Positions 1 through 9,951 of a stretch of DNA of 43,081 bases are shown piece by piece. This DNA is from Pseudomonas floridensis (GTDB taxonomy: Bacteria; Pseudomonadota; Gammaproteobacteria; Pseudomonadales; Pseudomonadaceae): positions 1-43,081 of the forward strand of contig NZ_MUIO01000097.1 in NCBI RefSeq assembly GCF_002087235.1. Reading direction: 5' to 3'. The notes under the pieces are model-generated. The model did no database searches and was not told where the DNA came from. It worked only from the letters and a program-made list of their open reading frames with translations. The translations under genes and the position numbers were made by a program. Every line of letters begins with the position of its first letter. The stretch's first letter is position 1.

Positions 1-2
1 TG

Positions 3-971
3 CTGACCGGGCAGCACCGCGACGATCAGGCCGAGACGTTGCTGTTTCGCCTGATGCGCGGCGCCGGAGTGCGTGGGCTCGCCGCGATGCCGGTACAGCG
101 CGGGCTGGGGCAAGGGTATCTGGTGCGACCCTTGCTGGGCCTTTCACGTAGCGAGCTTGAAGGCTATGCCCTTGAGAACGGCTTGAGCTGGATCGAAGAC
201 CCCAGCAATGACGACGTGCGCTTTTCACGCAATTTCCTGCGTGCGCAGGTGTTACCGTTGCTGATTTCACGGTGGCCGCAGGCGGTTTCCAGTCTGGCGC
301 GTACGGCCAGTCATCTGGGCGAAGCTCAGCAACTGCTGAGCGATCTGGCCGAGCAGGATCTCACGGCCGCGCAAGCCACTACCCCGTTTGCCTGGCTCGG
401 CGTGCCGGTGCTGGCCCTTGAGCCGCTTGCACGGTTGTCCGTTATCCGGCAGCGCAATGCGTTGCGCCACTGGCTGGCAGCGCTGACCCGTCTGCCGGAT
501 ACCGACCACTGGGCCGGCTGGGACGCTTTGCGGGATGCGGGCCAGGATGCGCAGCCTGTCTGGCGACTGGCCGACGGCGAACTGCATCGCACCCAAGGGC
601 ATCTCTGGTGGCTGGCCGGGCCGTGGCTTCAACCTTGCGAAGGTGTTTTCAACTGGGTCGATCCCGGCCAGGTGCTGAACCTGCCCGGCAACGGACGACT
701 TTCGATGCAGGGCGATGCGCCCTCGGGATCGCTTCAGGTGCGCTATCGTCAGGGTGCTGAAGTGCTGATGTTGGCAGGGCGTGGCCATCGCGATCTCAAG
801 CGGCTGCTCAACGAACAGGGCGTACCTTCGTTCGTCCGCGGCAGATTGCCGCTGCTGTACCGTGATGAGCAGTTGCTGGGGGTGGCCGGTCTGTCCGGAC
901 TGGACGCTTCAGCCAATGGAAGCTGGCGTTTACAGTGGGTGACACCGACGAGCGACCAAAGTTTGAGCTGA
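3..971 (+). CDS. tilS: tRNA(Ile)-lysidine synthetase TilS, 3' part
   Basis: TilS uses ATP to attach lysine to C34 of the CAU-anticodon tRNA-Ile, so that it reads AUA. The frame is open from the window edge, so the N-terminal P-loop lies outside. The visible part begins in the conserved segment H-R-D-D-Q-A-E-T (residues 5-12 of this fragment), which follows the PP-loop in this family. It continues through a variable middle to the C-terminal substrate-binding domain (GHRDLKRLLNEQGVP-type motif) and a normal stop. The visible 322 residues fit the rest of a roughly 440-residue protein. Nothing in the visible part looks broken. Confidence 0.93.
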   Translation: MTGQHRDDQAETLLFRLMRGAGVRGLAAMPVQRGLGQGYLVRPLLGLSRSELEGYALENGLSWIEDPSNDDVRFSRNFLRAQVLPLLISRWPQAVSSLARTASHLGEAQQLLSDLAEQDLTAAQATTPFAWLGVPVLALEPLARLSVIRQRNALRHWLAALTRLPDTDHWAGWDALRDAGQDAQPVWRLADGELHRTQGHLWWLAGPWLQPCEGVFNWVDPGQVLNLPGNGRLSMQGDAPSGSLQVRYRQGAEVLMLAGRGHRDLKRLLNEQGVPSFVRGRLPLLYRDEQLLGVAGLSGLDASANGSWRLQWVTPTSDQSLS

Positions 972-991
972 AAGGGCCTTTCAGGTAGACT
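963..991 (+). promoter_or_regulatory. Candidate sigma-70 promoter for pyrG
   Basis: TTGAGC (963-968) and TAGACT (986-991) are separated by 17 bases. Each hexamer matches four of six consensus positions. The -35 element overlaps the end of tilS. A start near 998 would give pyrG a leader of about 240 bases. I see no clear attenuator in that leader. Confidence 0.4.
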
Positions 992-1236
992 ACGCTCCCT
1001 TCTTGATACAGCTTCTGTTGGTTCTTTTGAAACAACACAAGTTGCCGGTTACCAACCAGTATTTACTGGGCGATTTCTTAAAATGTGGCGCGCAATAGGC
1101 AGGCTTTCGGCCGGTCGGTTCCAACGCAGCAGTTTCGGGAGTGCACCGTGAATTTTGTCGGTAATCGGGGGCTTCGGCCTTCCTTCGCTTTCCCCGGCGG
1201 CTCTGACCGCTTTAACGCAGACTTCTAGGGTTTTTC

Positions 1237-2868
<1,632 letters not shown>

Positions 2869-2883
2869 AGGGAAAATCAGTAG

Positions 2884-3729
2884 ATGGCTCAGAAAATCAT
2901 CCGCGTCGGCTCTATCGAGATCGCCAACGACAAGCCAATGGTACTGTTCGGCGGCATGAACGTTCTCGAGTCCCGGGACATGGCCATGCAGGTCTGTGAA
3001 GAATACGTACGGGTTACCGAAAAGCTCGGTATCCCTTATGTCTTCAAGGCCAGCTTCGACAAGGCCAACCGTTCTTCGGTGACGTCGTACCGTGGTCCTG
3101 GCCTCGAAGAAGGCATGCGCATCTTCGAAGAGATCAAACGCACCTTCAACGTGCCGCTGATCACCGATGTGCATGAGCCCGAGCAGGCTGCCGTGGTTGC
3201 GGAAGTCTGTGACATCATCCAGTTGCCGGCCTTCCTGTCGCGCCAGACCGATCTGGTGGTTGCCATGGCGAAGACCGGGGCGGTCATCAACATCAAGAAA
3301 GCCCAGTTCCTGGCCCCTCAGGAGATGAAACACATCCTGACCAAGTGCCAGGAAGCCGGTAACGATCAACTGATCCTGTGCGAGCGCGGTTCCAGCTTCG
3401 GTTACAACAACCTGGTGGTGGACATGCTAGGTTTCGGCATCATGAAGCAGTTCGAGTTTCCGGTATTCTTCGATGTCACCCATGCCCTGCAGATGCCGGG
3501 TGGCCGCGCCGATTCTGCCGGTGGCCGTCGCGCTCAGGTGCTGGATCTGGCCAAGGCCGGTCTGAGTCAGGGGCTGGCGGGGCTGTTCCTTGAGGCGCAT
3601 CCCGATCCCGACAATGCCAAATGCGATGGTCCTTGCGCCCTGCGTCTGGACAAGCTCGAGCCATTCCTGGCTCAGCTCAAGTCGCTGGATGAACTTGTGA
3701 AAAGTTTTCCGATCGTAGAGACCGCTTGA
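2884..3729 (+). CDS. kdsA: 2-dehydro-3-deoxyphosphooctonate aldolase (KDO-8-P synthase)
   Basis: Condenses phosphoenolpyruvate with arabinose-5-phosphate to give Kdo-8-phosphate, the precursor of the inner-core sugar of lipopolysaccharide. The protein has 281 residues, close to the usual length. It carries the DAHP-synthase/KDO-8P-synthase TIM-barrel motifs, including FKASFDKANRSS near residue 57, TDVHEP near 97, and the DVTHALQMPGG segment. The gene directly follows pyrG. A C+G-rich hairpin lies downstream before eno. Confidence 0.98.
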   Translation: MAQKIIRVGSIEIANDKPMVLFGGMNVLESRDMAMQVCEEYVRVTEKLGIPYVFKASFDKANRSSVTSYRGPGLEEGMRIFEEIKRTFNVPLITDVHEPEQAAVVAEVCDIIQLPAFLSRQTDLVVAMAKTGAVINIKKAQFLAPQEMKHILTKCQEAGNDQLILCERGSSFGYNNLVVDMLGFGIMKQFEFPVFFDVTHALQMPGGRADSAGGRRAQVLDLAKAGLSQGLAGLFLEAHPDPDNAKCDGPCALRLDKLEPFLAQLKSLDELVKSFPIVETA

Positions 3730-3755
3730 ACAGGGTTCTCCGGTAAAGTGCCGTT

Positions 3756-3775
3756 CCCCGTCATTCGTGACGGGG
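3756..3775 (+). terminator. Hairpin between kdsA and eno
   Basis: CCCCGTCA and TGACGGGG form a perfect 8-bp stem closed by a TTCG tetraloop. Only a weak T-containing tail (TTGTCG) follows, so termination after kdsA may be partial. Confidence 0.45.
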
Positions 3776-3867
3776 TTGTCGCATTCAGGCCTGCCGTTTT
3801 CTGTGTCTGATTGCGCGTCTCGTTTTCCAGCTGCGTCGTTTTCGTCAATCTTGGAGTGTTTACAACA

Positions 3868-5154
3868 ATGGCAAAAATCGTCGACATCAAAGGTCGTGAA
3901 GTTCTCGACTCCCGTGGCAATCCCACCGTGGAAGCAGATGTGCTCCTCGATAACGGCATCATCGGCAGCGCCTGCGCGCCGTCGGGTGCTTCAACCGGCT
4001 CGCGCGAAGCGCTGGAGCTGCGTGATGGCGACAAGAGCCGTTACATGGGCAAGGGCGTTCTGAAAGCGGTCGCCAACATCAACGGTCCGATTCGTGACCT
4101 GCTGCTGGGCAAGGACCCGGTAGACCAGAAGGCACTGGACCACGCGATGATCGCGCTGGATGCCACCGAGAACAAGGCAAGCCTGGGCGCCAACGCCATC
4201 CTGGCGGTGTCTCTGGCGGCTGCCAAGGCTGCCGCGCAGGACCAGGATCTGCCGCTGTACGCACACATCGCCAATCTCAACGGTACGCCGGGCGTCTATT
4301 CGATGCCGGTTCCGATGATGAACATCATCAACGGTGGCGAGCACGCCGACAACAACATCGATATCCAGGAATTCATGGTTCAGCCTGTGGGCGCCAAGAC
4401 CTTCGCTGAAGGCCTGCGCTGGGGCACCGAAATTTTTCATCACCTTAAAGCCGTACTCAAGGCGCGTGGCCTGAACACCGCCGTGGGCGACGAGGGCGGT
4501 TTCGCACCAAACCTGGCGTCCAACGAAGAGGCACTCAGCGCCATCGCCGAAGCCGTTTCCAACGCGGGCTACACACTGGGCACCGATGTGACCCTGGCGC
4601 TGGACTGCGCGGCGAGCGAGTTCTACAAGGATGGCAAGTACAAGCTCAGCGAAGAAGGCGAGTACGATTCCGCCGGTTTTGCCGACTACCTGGCCGATCT
4701 GGTCAGCAAGCACCCGATCATCTCCATCGAAGACGGCCTGGACGAGTCCGACTGGGCTGGCTGGAAAATCCTCACCGACAAGATCGGCGACAAGATCCAG
4801 CTGGTCGGTGACGATTTGTTCGTGACCAACACCAAGATCCTGAAAGAAGGCATCGACAAGAAGATCGCAAACTCGATCCTGATCAAGTTCAATCAGATCG
4901 GCACCCTGACCGAAACGCTGGAAGCCATTCAGATGGCCAAGGCTGCCGGTTACACCGCCGTGATCTCGCACCGCTCCGGTGAGACCGAAGATTCGACCAT
5001 TGCCGATCTGGCCGTGGGCACGTCTGCGGGTCAGATCAAGACCGGTTCGCTGTGCCGCTCCGACCGCGTATCCAAGTACAACCAGTTGCTGCGCATCGAA
5101 GAGCAGTTGGGCTCCAAAGCCGTTTATCGTGGTCGCGCCGAGTTTCGCGGCTGA
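3868..5154 (+). CDS. eno: Enolase
   Basis: Interconverts 2-phosphoglycerate and phosphoenolpyruvate; in many bacteria it also associates with the RNA degradosome. I chose ATG 3868 (MAKIVDIKGREVLDSRGNPT), preceded by TTGGAG, over an in-frame start further upstream, because this is where the conserved N-terminus begins. The protein has 428 residues. The NGGEHADNNIDIQEFM segment and the enolase signature ILIKFNQIGTLTETLEA are intact, as are the SHRSGETED loop and the C-terminal barrel. Its product PEP is also the KdsA substrate. Confidence 0.98.
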   Translation: MAKIVDIKGREVLDSRGNPTVEADVLLDNGIIGSACAPSGASTGSREALELRDGDKSRYMGKGVLKAVANINGPIRDLLLGKDPVDQKALDHAMIALDATENKASLGANAILAVSLAAAKAAAQDQDLPLYAHIANLNGTPGVYSMPVPMMNIINGGEHADNNIDIQEFMVQPVGAKTFAEGLRWGTEIFHHLKAVLKARGLNTAVGDEGGFAPNLASNEEALSAIAEAVSNAGYTLGTDVTLALDCAASEFYKDGKYKLSEEGEYDSAGFADYLADLVSKHPIISIEDGLDESDWAGWKILTDKIGDKIQLVGDDLFVTNTKILKEGIDKKIANSILIKFNQIGTLTETLEAIQMAKAAGYTAVISHRSGETEDSTIADLAVGTSAGQIKTGSLCRSDRVSKYNQLLRIEEQLGSKAVYRGRAEFRG

Positions 5155-5251
5155 GCCATAGATGGTAAAAGACGCAGGGCGTTGCGGAAAAACCGGTTCA
5201 TCCGGTGCTGCCCGTAACGTCGATGCTGACGCTGCGCTGTAATCTGGAGTG

Positions 5252-5279
5252 ATTGAGCCTGGCTTATGTCAGGCTCAAT
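5252..5279 (+). terminator. Perfect 10-bp hairpin between eno and ftsB
   Basis: ATTGAGCCTG (5252-5261) pairs perfectly with CAGGCTCAAT (5270-5279) around an 8-base loop. No T-tract follows, so it may be a weak terminator or a structured ftsB leader. Confidence 0.35.
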
Positions 5280-5343
5280 GCCCTCAGTCGTTTGTCTATT
5301 GTGTTGGCTCTGCCGTCTTTTCTACTGGGTACCTGATATTTCA

Positions 5344-5622
5344 ATGCGCAGTCCTAACTGGTTGTTCCTCGTGCTGCTTCTGTTGCTGGCTGGCTTGCAG
5401 TATCGCCTGTGGGTGGGCAACGGCAGTCTGGCGCAAGTGGCGAGCCTTAATCAGCAGATCGCAGATCAGCATGCCGAAAACCAGGTCTTGCTGGAGCGCA
5501 ATCGCGTGCTCGATGCCGAAGTCATGGAATTGAAAAAGGGACTCGAGACCGTCGAAGAGCGTGCCCGTCATGAGTTGGGCATGGTCAAGGACGGCGAAAC
5601 TCTTTATCAGTTGGCACAATAA
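5344..5622 (+). CDS. ftsB: Cell division protein FtsB
   Basis: A small bitopic inner-membrane protein of the divisome that forms a complex with FtsL and FtsQ. I chose ATG 5344 (MRSPNWLFLVLLLLLAGLQYRLW), giving 92 residues, the usual length. Earlier in-frame starts would place extra residues before the membrane segment. Residues 6-20 are a hydrophobic transmembrane helix. Residues 29-65 are a coiled coil rich in Q, E and L. The conserved C-terminal ERARHELGMVKDGETLYQ motif is present. ispD follows after 14 bases, the usual pairing in gammaproteobacteria. Confidence 0.95.
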   Translation: MRSPNWLFLVLLLLLAGLQYRLWVGNGSLAQVASLNQQIADQHAENQVLLERNRVLDAEVMELKKGLETVEERARHELGMVKDGETLYQLAQ

Positions 5623-5636
5623 TAAAAGTAGGCGTC

Positions 5637-6347
5637 ATGAAAGATTTCCTTCCTGCCTTCTGGGCAGTGATTCCTGCAGCGGGTATCGGTACCCGCATGG
5701 CAGCTGACCGCCCCAAGCAGTACCTGCAACTGGGCAGTCTGACCATTCTCGAACACAGTCTTCTGAGTTTTCTCGATCACCCCCGGCTCAAGGGTTTGGT
5801 GATCAGCCTTGCTGCGCACGATCCTTATTGGCCCGCACTGCCCTGTGCGCTGGATTCGCGAATTCAGCGGGTCGAGGGCGGTAAAGAGCGTTCAGGGTCG
5901 GTGCTCAATGCGCTGCTGCATCTTCATGCGCAGGGCGCCAGTGACGAAGACTGGGTGCTGGTGCATGATGCAGCACGTCCGAACCTGGCCCGCAGCGATC
6001 TGGATACGCTGCTCAGCGAACTGGCGGATGATCCGGTCGGTGGCCTTCTGGCGGTCCCGGCACGCGACACCCTGAAGCGTGCGAACAGTGACGGTCGGGT
6101 GGCTGAAACGGTTGACCGCAGCCAGATCTGGCAAGCCTACACGCCGCAGATGTTTCGACTCGGCGCTCTGCACCGCGCATTGGCCGACAGTCTGGTGTCG
6201 AATGTGAGCATTACCGACGAGGCGTCGGCCATCGAGTGGGCGGGTCAGTCGCCCCGCCTGATCGAAGGTCGGTCCGATAACATCAAAGTCACTCGCCCTG
6301 AAGACCTGGAGTGGTTGCGTCAGCGCCGGAGTGAGTTCGGCCGCTAA
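5637..6347 (+). CDS. ispD: 2-C-methyl-D-erythritol 4-phosphate cytidylyltransferase
   Basis: Third step of the MEP isoprenoid pathway: couples MEP to CTP to give CDP-ME. The 236-residue protein starts with the nucleotidyltransferase loop VIPAAGIGTRM (about residues 11-21), with the KQY motif soon after. It also contains VHDAARPN and DRSQIWQAYTPQ. It forms an operon with ftsB. ispF, a later step of the same pathway, lies 3.1 kb downstream, separated by the formaldehyde genes. The stop is 12 bases from the stop of the convergent gene gfnR. Confidence 0.97.
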   Translation: MKDFLPAFWAVIPAAGIGTRMAADRPKQYLQLGSLTILEHSLLSFLDHPRLKGLVISLAAHDPYWPALPCALDSRIQRVEGGKERSGSVLNALLHLHAQGASDEDWVLVHDAARPNLARSDLDTLLSELADDPVGGLLAVPARDTLKRANSDGRVAETVDRSQIWQAYTPQMFRLGALHRALADSLVSNVSITDEASAIEWAGQSPRLIEGRSDNIKVTRPEDLEWLRQRRSEFGR

Positions 6348-6359
6348 GGTGTCGGCGCG

Positions 6360-7256
6360 CTATTGCCGATACTCGTCGCGCATCGCCAGTCCTTCCTTCA
6401 GATAGTCCACCAGCTTGCGAACCTTGGGCGACAGGTGCCTCTGTTGCGGATACAGCGCCCAGACCGCCGTGTTGGGCGGTTGATGCATTTCCAGCAAGGA
6501 GATCAATGCGCCGCTCGTGAGGTGTTTCTGCACATAGTAATCGGGTAGCTGGCAAAGTCCGACGCCATGCAAGGCGGCGTCCAGAACCGCCTGACCGCTG
6601 TTGCACCGCCAGTTGCCCTGTACGCGCTGGGAAAATTCACGTCCGTTCTGCTGAAGCAGCCAGGTATCGCTGCTGCCGATCAGGCAGTTGTGGCGGCTCA
6701 GTTCCGACAGGCTGTGCGGGCGGCCGTATCGCTCGATGTAAGAAGGCGAGGCGCACAGGTACATGCGCCTGGGCGCCAGGCGCGTGGCGACCAGACGCGA
6801 ATCCTGCAAGCGTCCGAGTCGAATCGCCAGGTCCATGCCTTCATGAACCAAGTCGAGCGTCTCGTTGCTCAACTCAATGTCGACGCGCAAGTGGGGGTAA
6901 ACGTCCATGAAGCGTGTTACCAATGGCGTGATGAAGCGCTCTCCATAAGCCACCGCGCAGGTCATGCGCAACAAGCCTTTAGGCTCGCTGGCCAGATCAC
7001 CCACCGCTCTCAGCGCTTCTTCGCGTCCATCCTGCAGACGCTGACAATGATGCAAAAAAGTCTGTCCGGCCTCGGTCAGGGCGACCTTGCGTGTGCTGCG
7101 ATACAGCAGGCGCGTCTGAAGTCGCTCCTCAAGACGAACGATCTGACGGCTGATATGCGACGACGAGACACCCAGGCGCTGCGCTGCCGCCGTGAACTGA
7201 CCACATTCGGCCACGGCGACGAATTCGTCGAGGCCTTCCCAGCGATTGGTGTACAT
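6360..7256 (-). CDS. gfnR: LysR-type regulator, likely of formaldehyde detoxification
   Basis: A 298-residue LysR-family activator with the N-terminal winged HTH (FTAAAQRLGVSSSHISRQIVRLEERL, about residues 21-46) and a type 2 periplasmic-binding-like effector domain. It is transcribed divergently from adhC with about 100 bases between. In pseudomonads the LysR gene at this position is named gfnR and regulates glutathione-dependent formaldehyde removal. The assignment rests on position and family; the inducer is not visible. The shared intergenic region contains the palindrome CATTAATG, a possible part of its operator. Confidence 0.8.
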   Translation of the reverse strand: MYTNRWEGLDEFVAVAECGQFTAAAQRLGVSSSHISRQIVRLEERLQTRLLYRSTRKVALTEAGQTFLHHCQRLQDGREEALRAVGDLASEPKGLLRMTCAVAYGERFITPLVTRFMDVYPHLRVDIELSNETLDLVHEGMDLAIRLGRLQDSRLVATRLAPRRMYLCASPSYIERYGRPHSLSELSRHNCLIGSSDTWLLQQNGREFSQRVQGNWRCNSGQAVLDAALHGVGLCQLPDYYVQKHLTSGALISLLEMHQPPNTAVWALYPQQRHLSPKVRKLVDYLKEGLAMRDEYRQ

Positions 7257-7360
7257 CGATTATCCCTGTACAGCATTAATGTTTTGCTTTTGGCCGTATT
7301 ACTCGCCAATTGGCACTGTACTACACTGCGTACCTTGTTTTAGTTCGCCGGAGAAGATTG

Positions 7361-8473
7361 ATGATCAAGTCACGTGCTGCTGTCGCCTTTGAAGCCAAGA
7401 AACCACTGGAAATCGTGGAAGTCGATGTCGCGATGCCCAAAGCCGGCGAGGTGCTGCTGCGGGTCGTGGCGTCCGGTGTTTGTCACACCGATGCGTACAC
7501 CCTTTCCGGTGCTGACCCCGAAGGTATTTTTCCGTCGATCCTGGGCCATGAAGGCGGCGCTATCGTCGAAGCCGTGGGCGAAGGCGTCACCTCGGTGGTC
7601 GTGGGCGATCATGTGATTCCGCTGTACACCCCGGAATGCCGTCAGTGCAAATTCTGCCGTTCGGGTAAAACCAACCTGTGTCAGGCCATTCGCGCCACTC
7701 AAGGCAAGGGCTTGATGCCGGACGGTACAACGCGCTTTTCCTACAAAAATGAGCCGATTTTCCATTACATGGGCACCTCGACCTTTTCCGAATACACCGT
7801 GGTTCCGGAAATCTCGGTCGCCAAGATCGACAAACAGGCACCGCTGGAAAAGGTCTGCCTGCTCGGTTGTGGCGTCACCACCGGTATTGGCGCGGTACTC
7901 AATACCGCCAAGGTCAAGCCGGGCGACACCGTGGCTATCTTTGGCCTGGGCGGCATCGGTCTGTCGGCTGTGATCGGTGCGGTGAAAGCCAAGGCGTCGC
8001 GGATCATTGCCATCGACATCAACCCGGCCAAGTTCGAGATCGCCAAGCAACTGGGTGCCACCGAGTGTGTGAATCCGAAAGATTTCGACCGTCCAATCCA
8101 GGAAGTCATCGTCGACATGACTGATGGCGGCGTGGATTTCTCATTCGAGTGCATAGGCAACGTGCAGTTGATGCGTGCTGCCCTTGAATGCTGCCACAAA
8201 GGCTGGGGCGAATCGGTCGTCATCGGTGTCGCCGGTGCCGGTCAGGAAATCTCCACGCGTCCTTTCCAGTTGGTGACCGGCCGCGTCTGGCGCGGTTCGG
8301 CGTTCGGCGGCGTACGCGGTCGTACCGAACTGCCAAGCTACGTCGATATGGCGCAGACCGGGGAAATCCCTCTGGAAACGTTCATCACCCACACCATGGG
8401 TCTGGAAGACATCAACAAAGCCTTTGACCTGATGCATGAAGGCAAAAGCATTCGTACCGTCATCCACTTCTAA
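7361..8473 (+). CDS. adhC: S-(hydroxymethyl)glutathione dehydrogenase (class III alcohol dehydrogenase)
   Basis: Oxidises the glutathione-formaldehyde adduct to S-formylglutathione with NAD+. I chose ATG 7361 (MIKSRAAVAFEAKKPLE) with GGAGAAG just upstream, giving 370 residues. Catalytic zinc ligands C41 and H63 are visible in GVCHTDAYTLSG and LGHEGG, with a third in LLGCGVTTG. The structural zinc cysteines are C93, C96, C99 and C107. The Rossmann motif GLGGIG is present. FghA, which handles the product, is encoded 60 bases downstream. The gene is also called frmA. Confidence 0.97.
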   Translation: MIKSRAAVAFEAKKPLEIVEVDVAMPKAGEVLLRVVASGVCHTDAYTLSGADPEGIFPSILGHEGGAIVEAVGEGVTSVVVGDHVIPLYTPECRQCKFCRSGKTNLCQAIRATQGKGLMPDGTTRFSYKNEPIFHYMGTSTFSEYTVVPEISVAKIDKQAPLEKVCLLGCGVTTGIGAVLNTAKVKPGDTVAIFGLGGIGLSAVIGAVKAKASRIIAIDINPAKFEIAKQLGATECVNPKDFDRPIQEVIVDMTDGGVDFSFECIGNVQLMRAALECCHKGWGESVVIGVAGAGQEISTRPFQLVTGRVWRGSAFGGVRGRTELPSYVDMAQTGEIPLETFITHTMGLEDINKAFDLMHEGKSIRTVIHF

Positions 8474-8533
8474 ACAGCAGCCTGGGGCGGCAGGCTCGAA
8501 CGAGCGTCTGCCGCCCTGGGTTCGGAGTCGACC

Positions 8534-9379
8534 ATGACCCTGGAAAACATTTCCTGCCAGAAGAGCTTCGGCGGCTGGCACAAACGTTACAAGCATCATT
8601 CTCAGGTGCTGGGCTGCGACATGGTGTTTGCGGTATATCTGCCACCGCAAGCGGAGCAGGGCGGCAAGTTGCCGGTGCTGTACTGGCTGTCCGGCCTGAC
8701 CTGTACCGACGAAAACTTCATGCAGAAAGCCGCAGCCCAGCGCATTGCCGCAGAGCTTGGCCTCATCATCGTTGCTCCCGACACCAGCCCTCGCGGACCC
8801 GATGTGCCGGGCGATCCGGACGGTGCCTGGGATTTCGGTCTCGGTGCCGGGTTCTACCTCAATGCCACTGAACAGCCTTACGCCCGTCATTACCAGATGC
8901 ACGATTATGTGGTTACCGAGCTGCCGGCTCTGATCGAGGCTCATTTTCCGGCGTCGGAGGCGCGCAGCATCAGCGGTCATTCTATGGGCGGGCACGGTGC
9001 TCTGCTGTGCGCGCTGCGCAATCCTGGGCGCTACAAATCGATCTCGGCGTTTTCACCCATCAGCAATCCGATGGACTGTCCCTGGGGGCAAAAAGCGTTT
9101 TCCCGTTACCTGGGCGAGGATCGCTTGCGCTGGCGAGAATGGGATGCCAGCGTACTGATCGCCGAAGCCACGGAGAAGCTGCCGATTTTGGTTGATCAGG
9201 GTGATCGGGATGATTTTCTCGTCAATCAACTCAAGCCAGAAACATTGGTACAGGCCGCCAAGGCCACGCAACACCCACTCACATTGAGAATGCAGCCGGG
9301 GTACGACCACAGCTATTTCTTCATATCGAGCTTCATCGAAGATCACCTGCGTCATCACGCCAGTGCCCTGTACGGTTGA
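8534..9379 (+). CDS. fghA: S-formylglutathione hydrolase
   Basis: Hydrolyses S-formylglutathione to formate and glutathione, completing the pathway begun by AdhC. The 281-residue esterase D-type alpha/beta hydrolase has the nucleophile elbow SGHSMGG (Ser150), an acidic residue in DQGDRDDF (Asp226/227) and a catalytic His in GYDHSYFF (His259). The YWLSGLTCTDENF segment is characteristic of the family. It is probably in an operon with adhC. A strong terminator stands between it and ispF. Confidence 0.97.
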   Translation: MTLENISCQKSFGGWHKRYKHHSQVLGCDMVFAVYLPPQAEQGGKLPVLYWLSGLTCTDENFMQKAAAQRIAAELGLIIVAPDTSPRGPDVPGDPDGAWDFGLGAGFYLNATEQPYARHYQMHDYVVTELPALIEAHFPASEARSISGHSMGGHGALLCALRNPGRYKSISAFSPISNPMDCPWGQKAFSRYLGEDRLRWREWDASVLIAEATEKLPILVDQGDRDDFLVNQLKPETLVQAAKATQHPLTLRMQPGYDHSYFFISSFIEDHLRHHASALYG

Positions 9380-9448
9380 AGGTTCGGTCCAGACCCTCGC
9401 CGCTGGCGTCTCTGGCAAACCTAATCTGTGCCAAAGCAGGTAGAATCA

Positions 9449-9477
9449 CGCCCTGACTTTTTTCAGGGCGTTTTTTT
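9449..9477 (+). terminator. Intrinsic terminator ending at the ispF start codon
   Basis: CGCCCTGA and TCAGGGCG form a perfect 8-bp stem with a 6-base loop, followed by seven T (9471-9477). It is a textbook terminator for adhC-fghA. Unusually, its T-tract touches the ispF ATG at 9478. Confidence 0.88.
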
Positions 9478-9951
9478 ATGCGTATTGGCCACGGCTATGA
9501 TGTGCACCGTTTCGCTGAAGGCGACTTCATTACCTTGGGCGGGGTGCGGATTGCGCACGGTTTCGGTCTTCTGGCCCACTCCGACGGTGACGTCCTGCTG
9601 CATGCGTTGAGCGATGCGCTACTGGGTGCCGCGGCGCTGGGTGATATTGGCAAGCATTTCCCCGATACCGACCCGCAGTTCAAGGGCGCGGACAGTCGAG
9701 TGCTACTGCGCCATGTGCTCAAACAGGTACAGGGCAAAGGCTGGAAGGTCGGAAACGTCGACGCCACCATCGTCGCCCAGGCCCCTAAAATGGCGCCGCA
9801 CATCGATGCCATGCGCGCACTGATTGCCGAAGATTTGCAGGTCGAGCCGGATCAGGTCAACGTGAAGGCCACCACCACCGAAAAGCTCGGCTTTACAGGC
9901 CGTGAAGAAGGCATCGCGGTACATGCTGTCGCATTGTTGCTGCCCGCATGA
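9478..9951 (+). CDS. ispF: 2-C-methyl-D-erythritol 2,4-cyclodiphosphate synthase
   Basis: MEP-pathway enzyme that cyclises CDP-ME-2-phosphate to MEcPP with release of CMP. The 157 residues are full length. The start is fixed by the conserved N-terminus MRIGHGYDVHRF, with metal ligands D8 and H10; a further ligand His lies in the LLAHSDGDVLLHALSDALLGA segment. TTTEKLGFTGREEGI, near the C-terminus, is typical. No Shine-Dalgarno sequence is visible, because the region before the ATG is the terminator of the upstream genes. truD overlaps its end by four bases (ATGA). Confidence 0.97.
   Translation: MRIGHGYDVHRFAEGDFITLGGVRIAHGFGLLAHSDGDVLLHALSDALLGAAALGDIGKHFPDTDPQFKGADSRVLLRHVLKQVQGKGWKVGNVDATIVAQAPKMAPHIDAMRALIAEDLQVEPDQVNVKATTTEKLGFTGREEGIAVHAVALLLPA

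Noticed and set aside
972..1236. Attenuator or pyrimidine-sensing leader before pyrG
   Set aside because: No C-run initiation site with a downstream terminator hairpin, as in the Bacillus mechanism, is visible.
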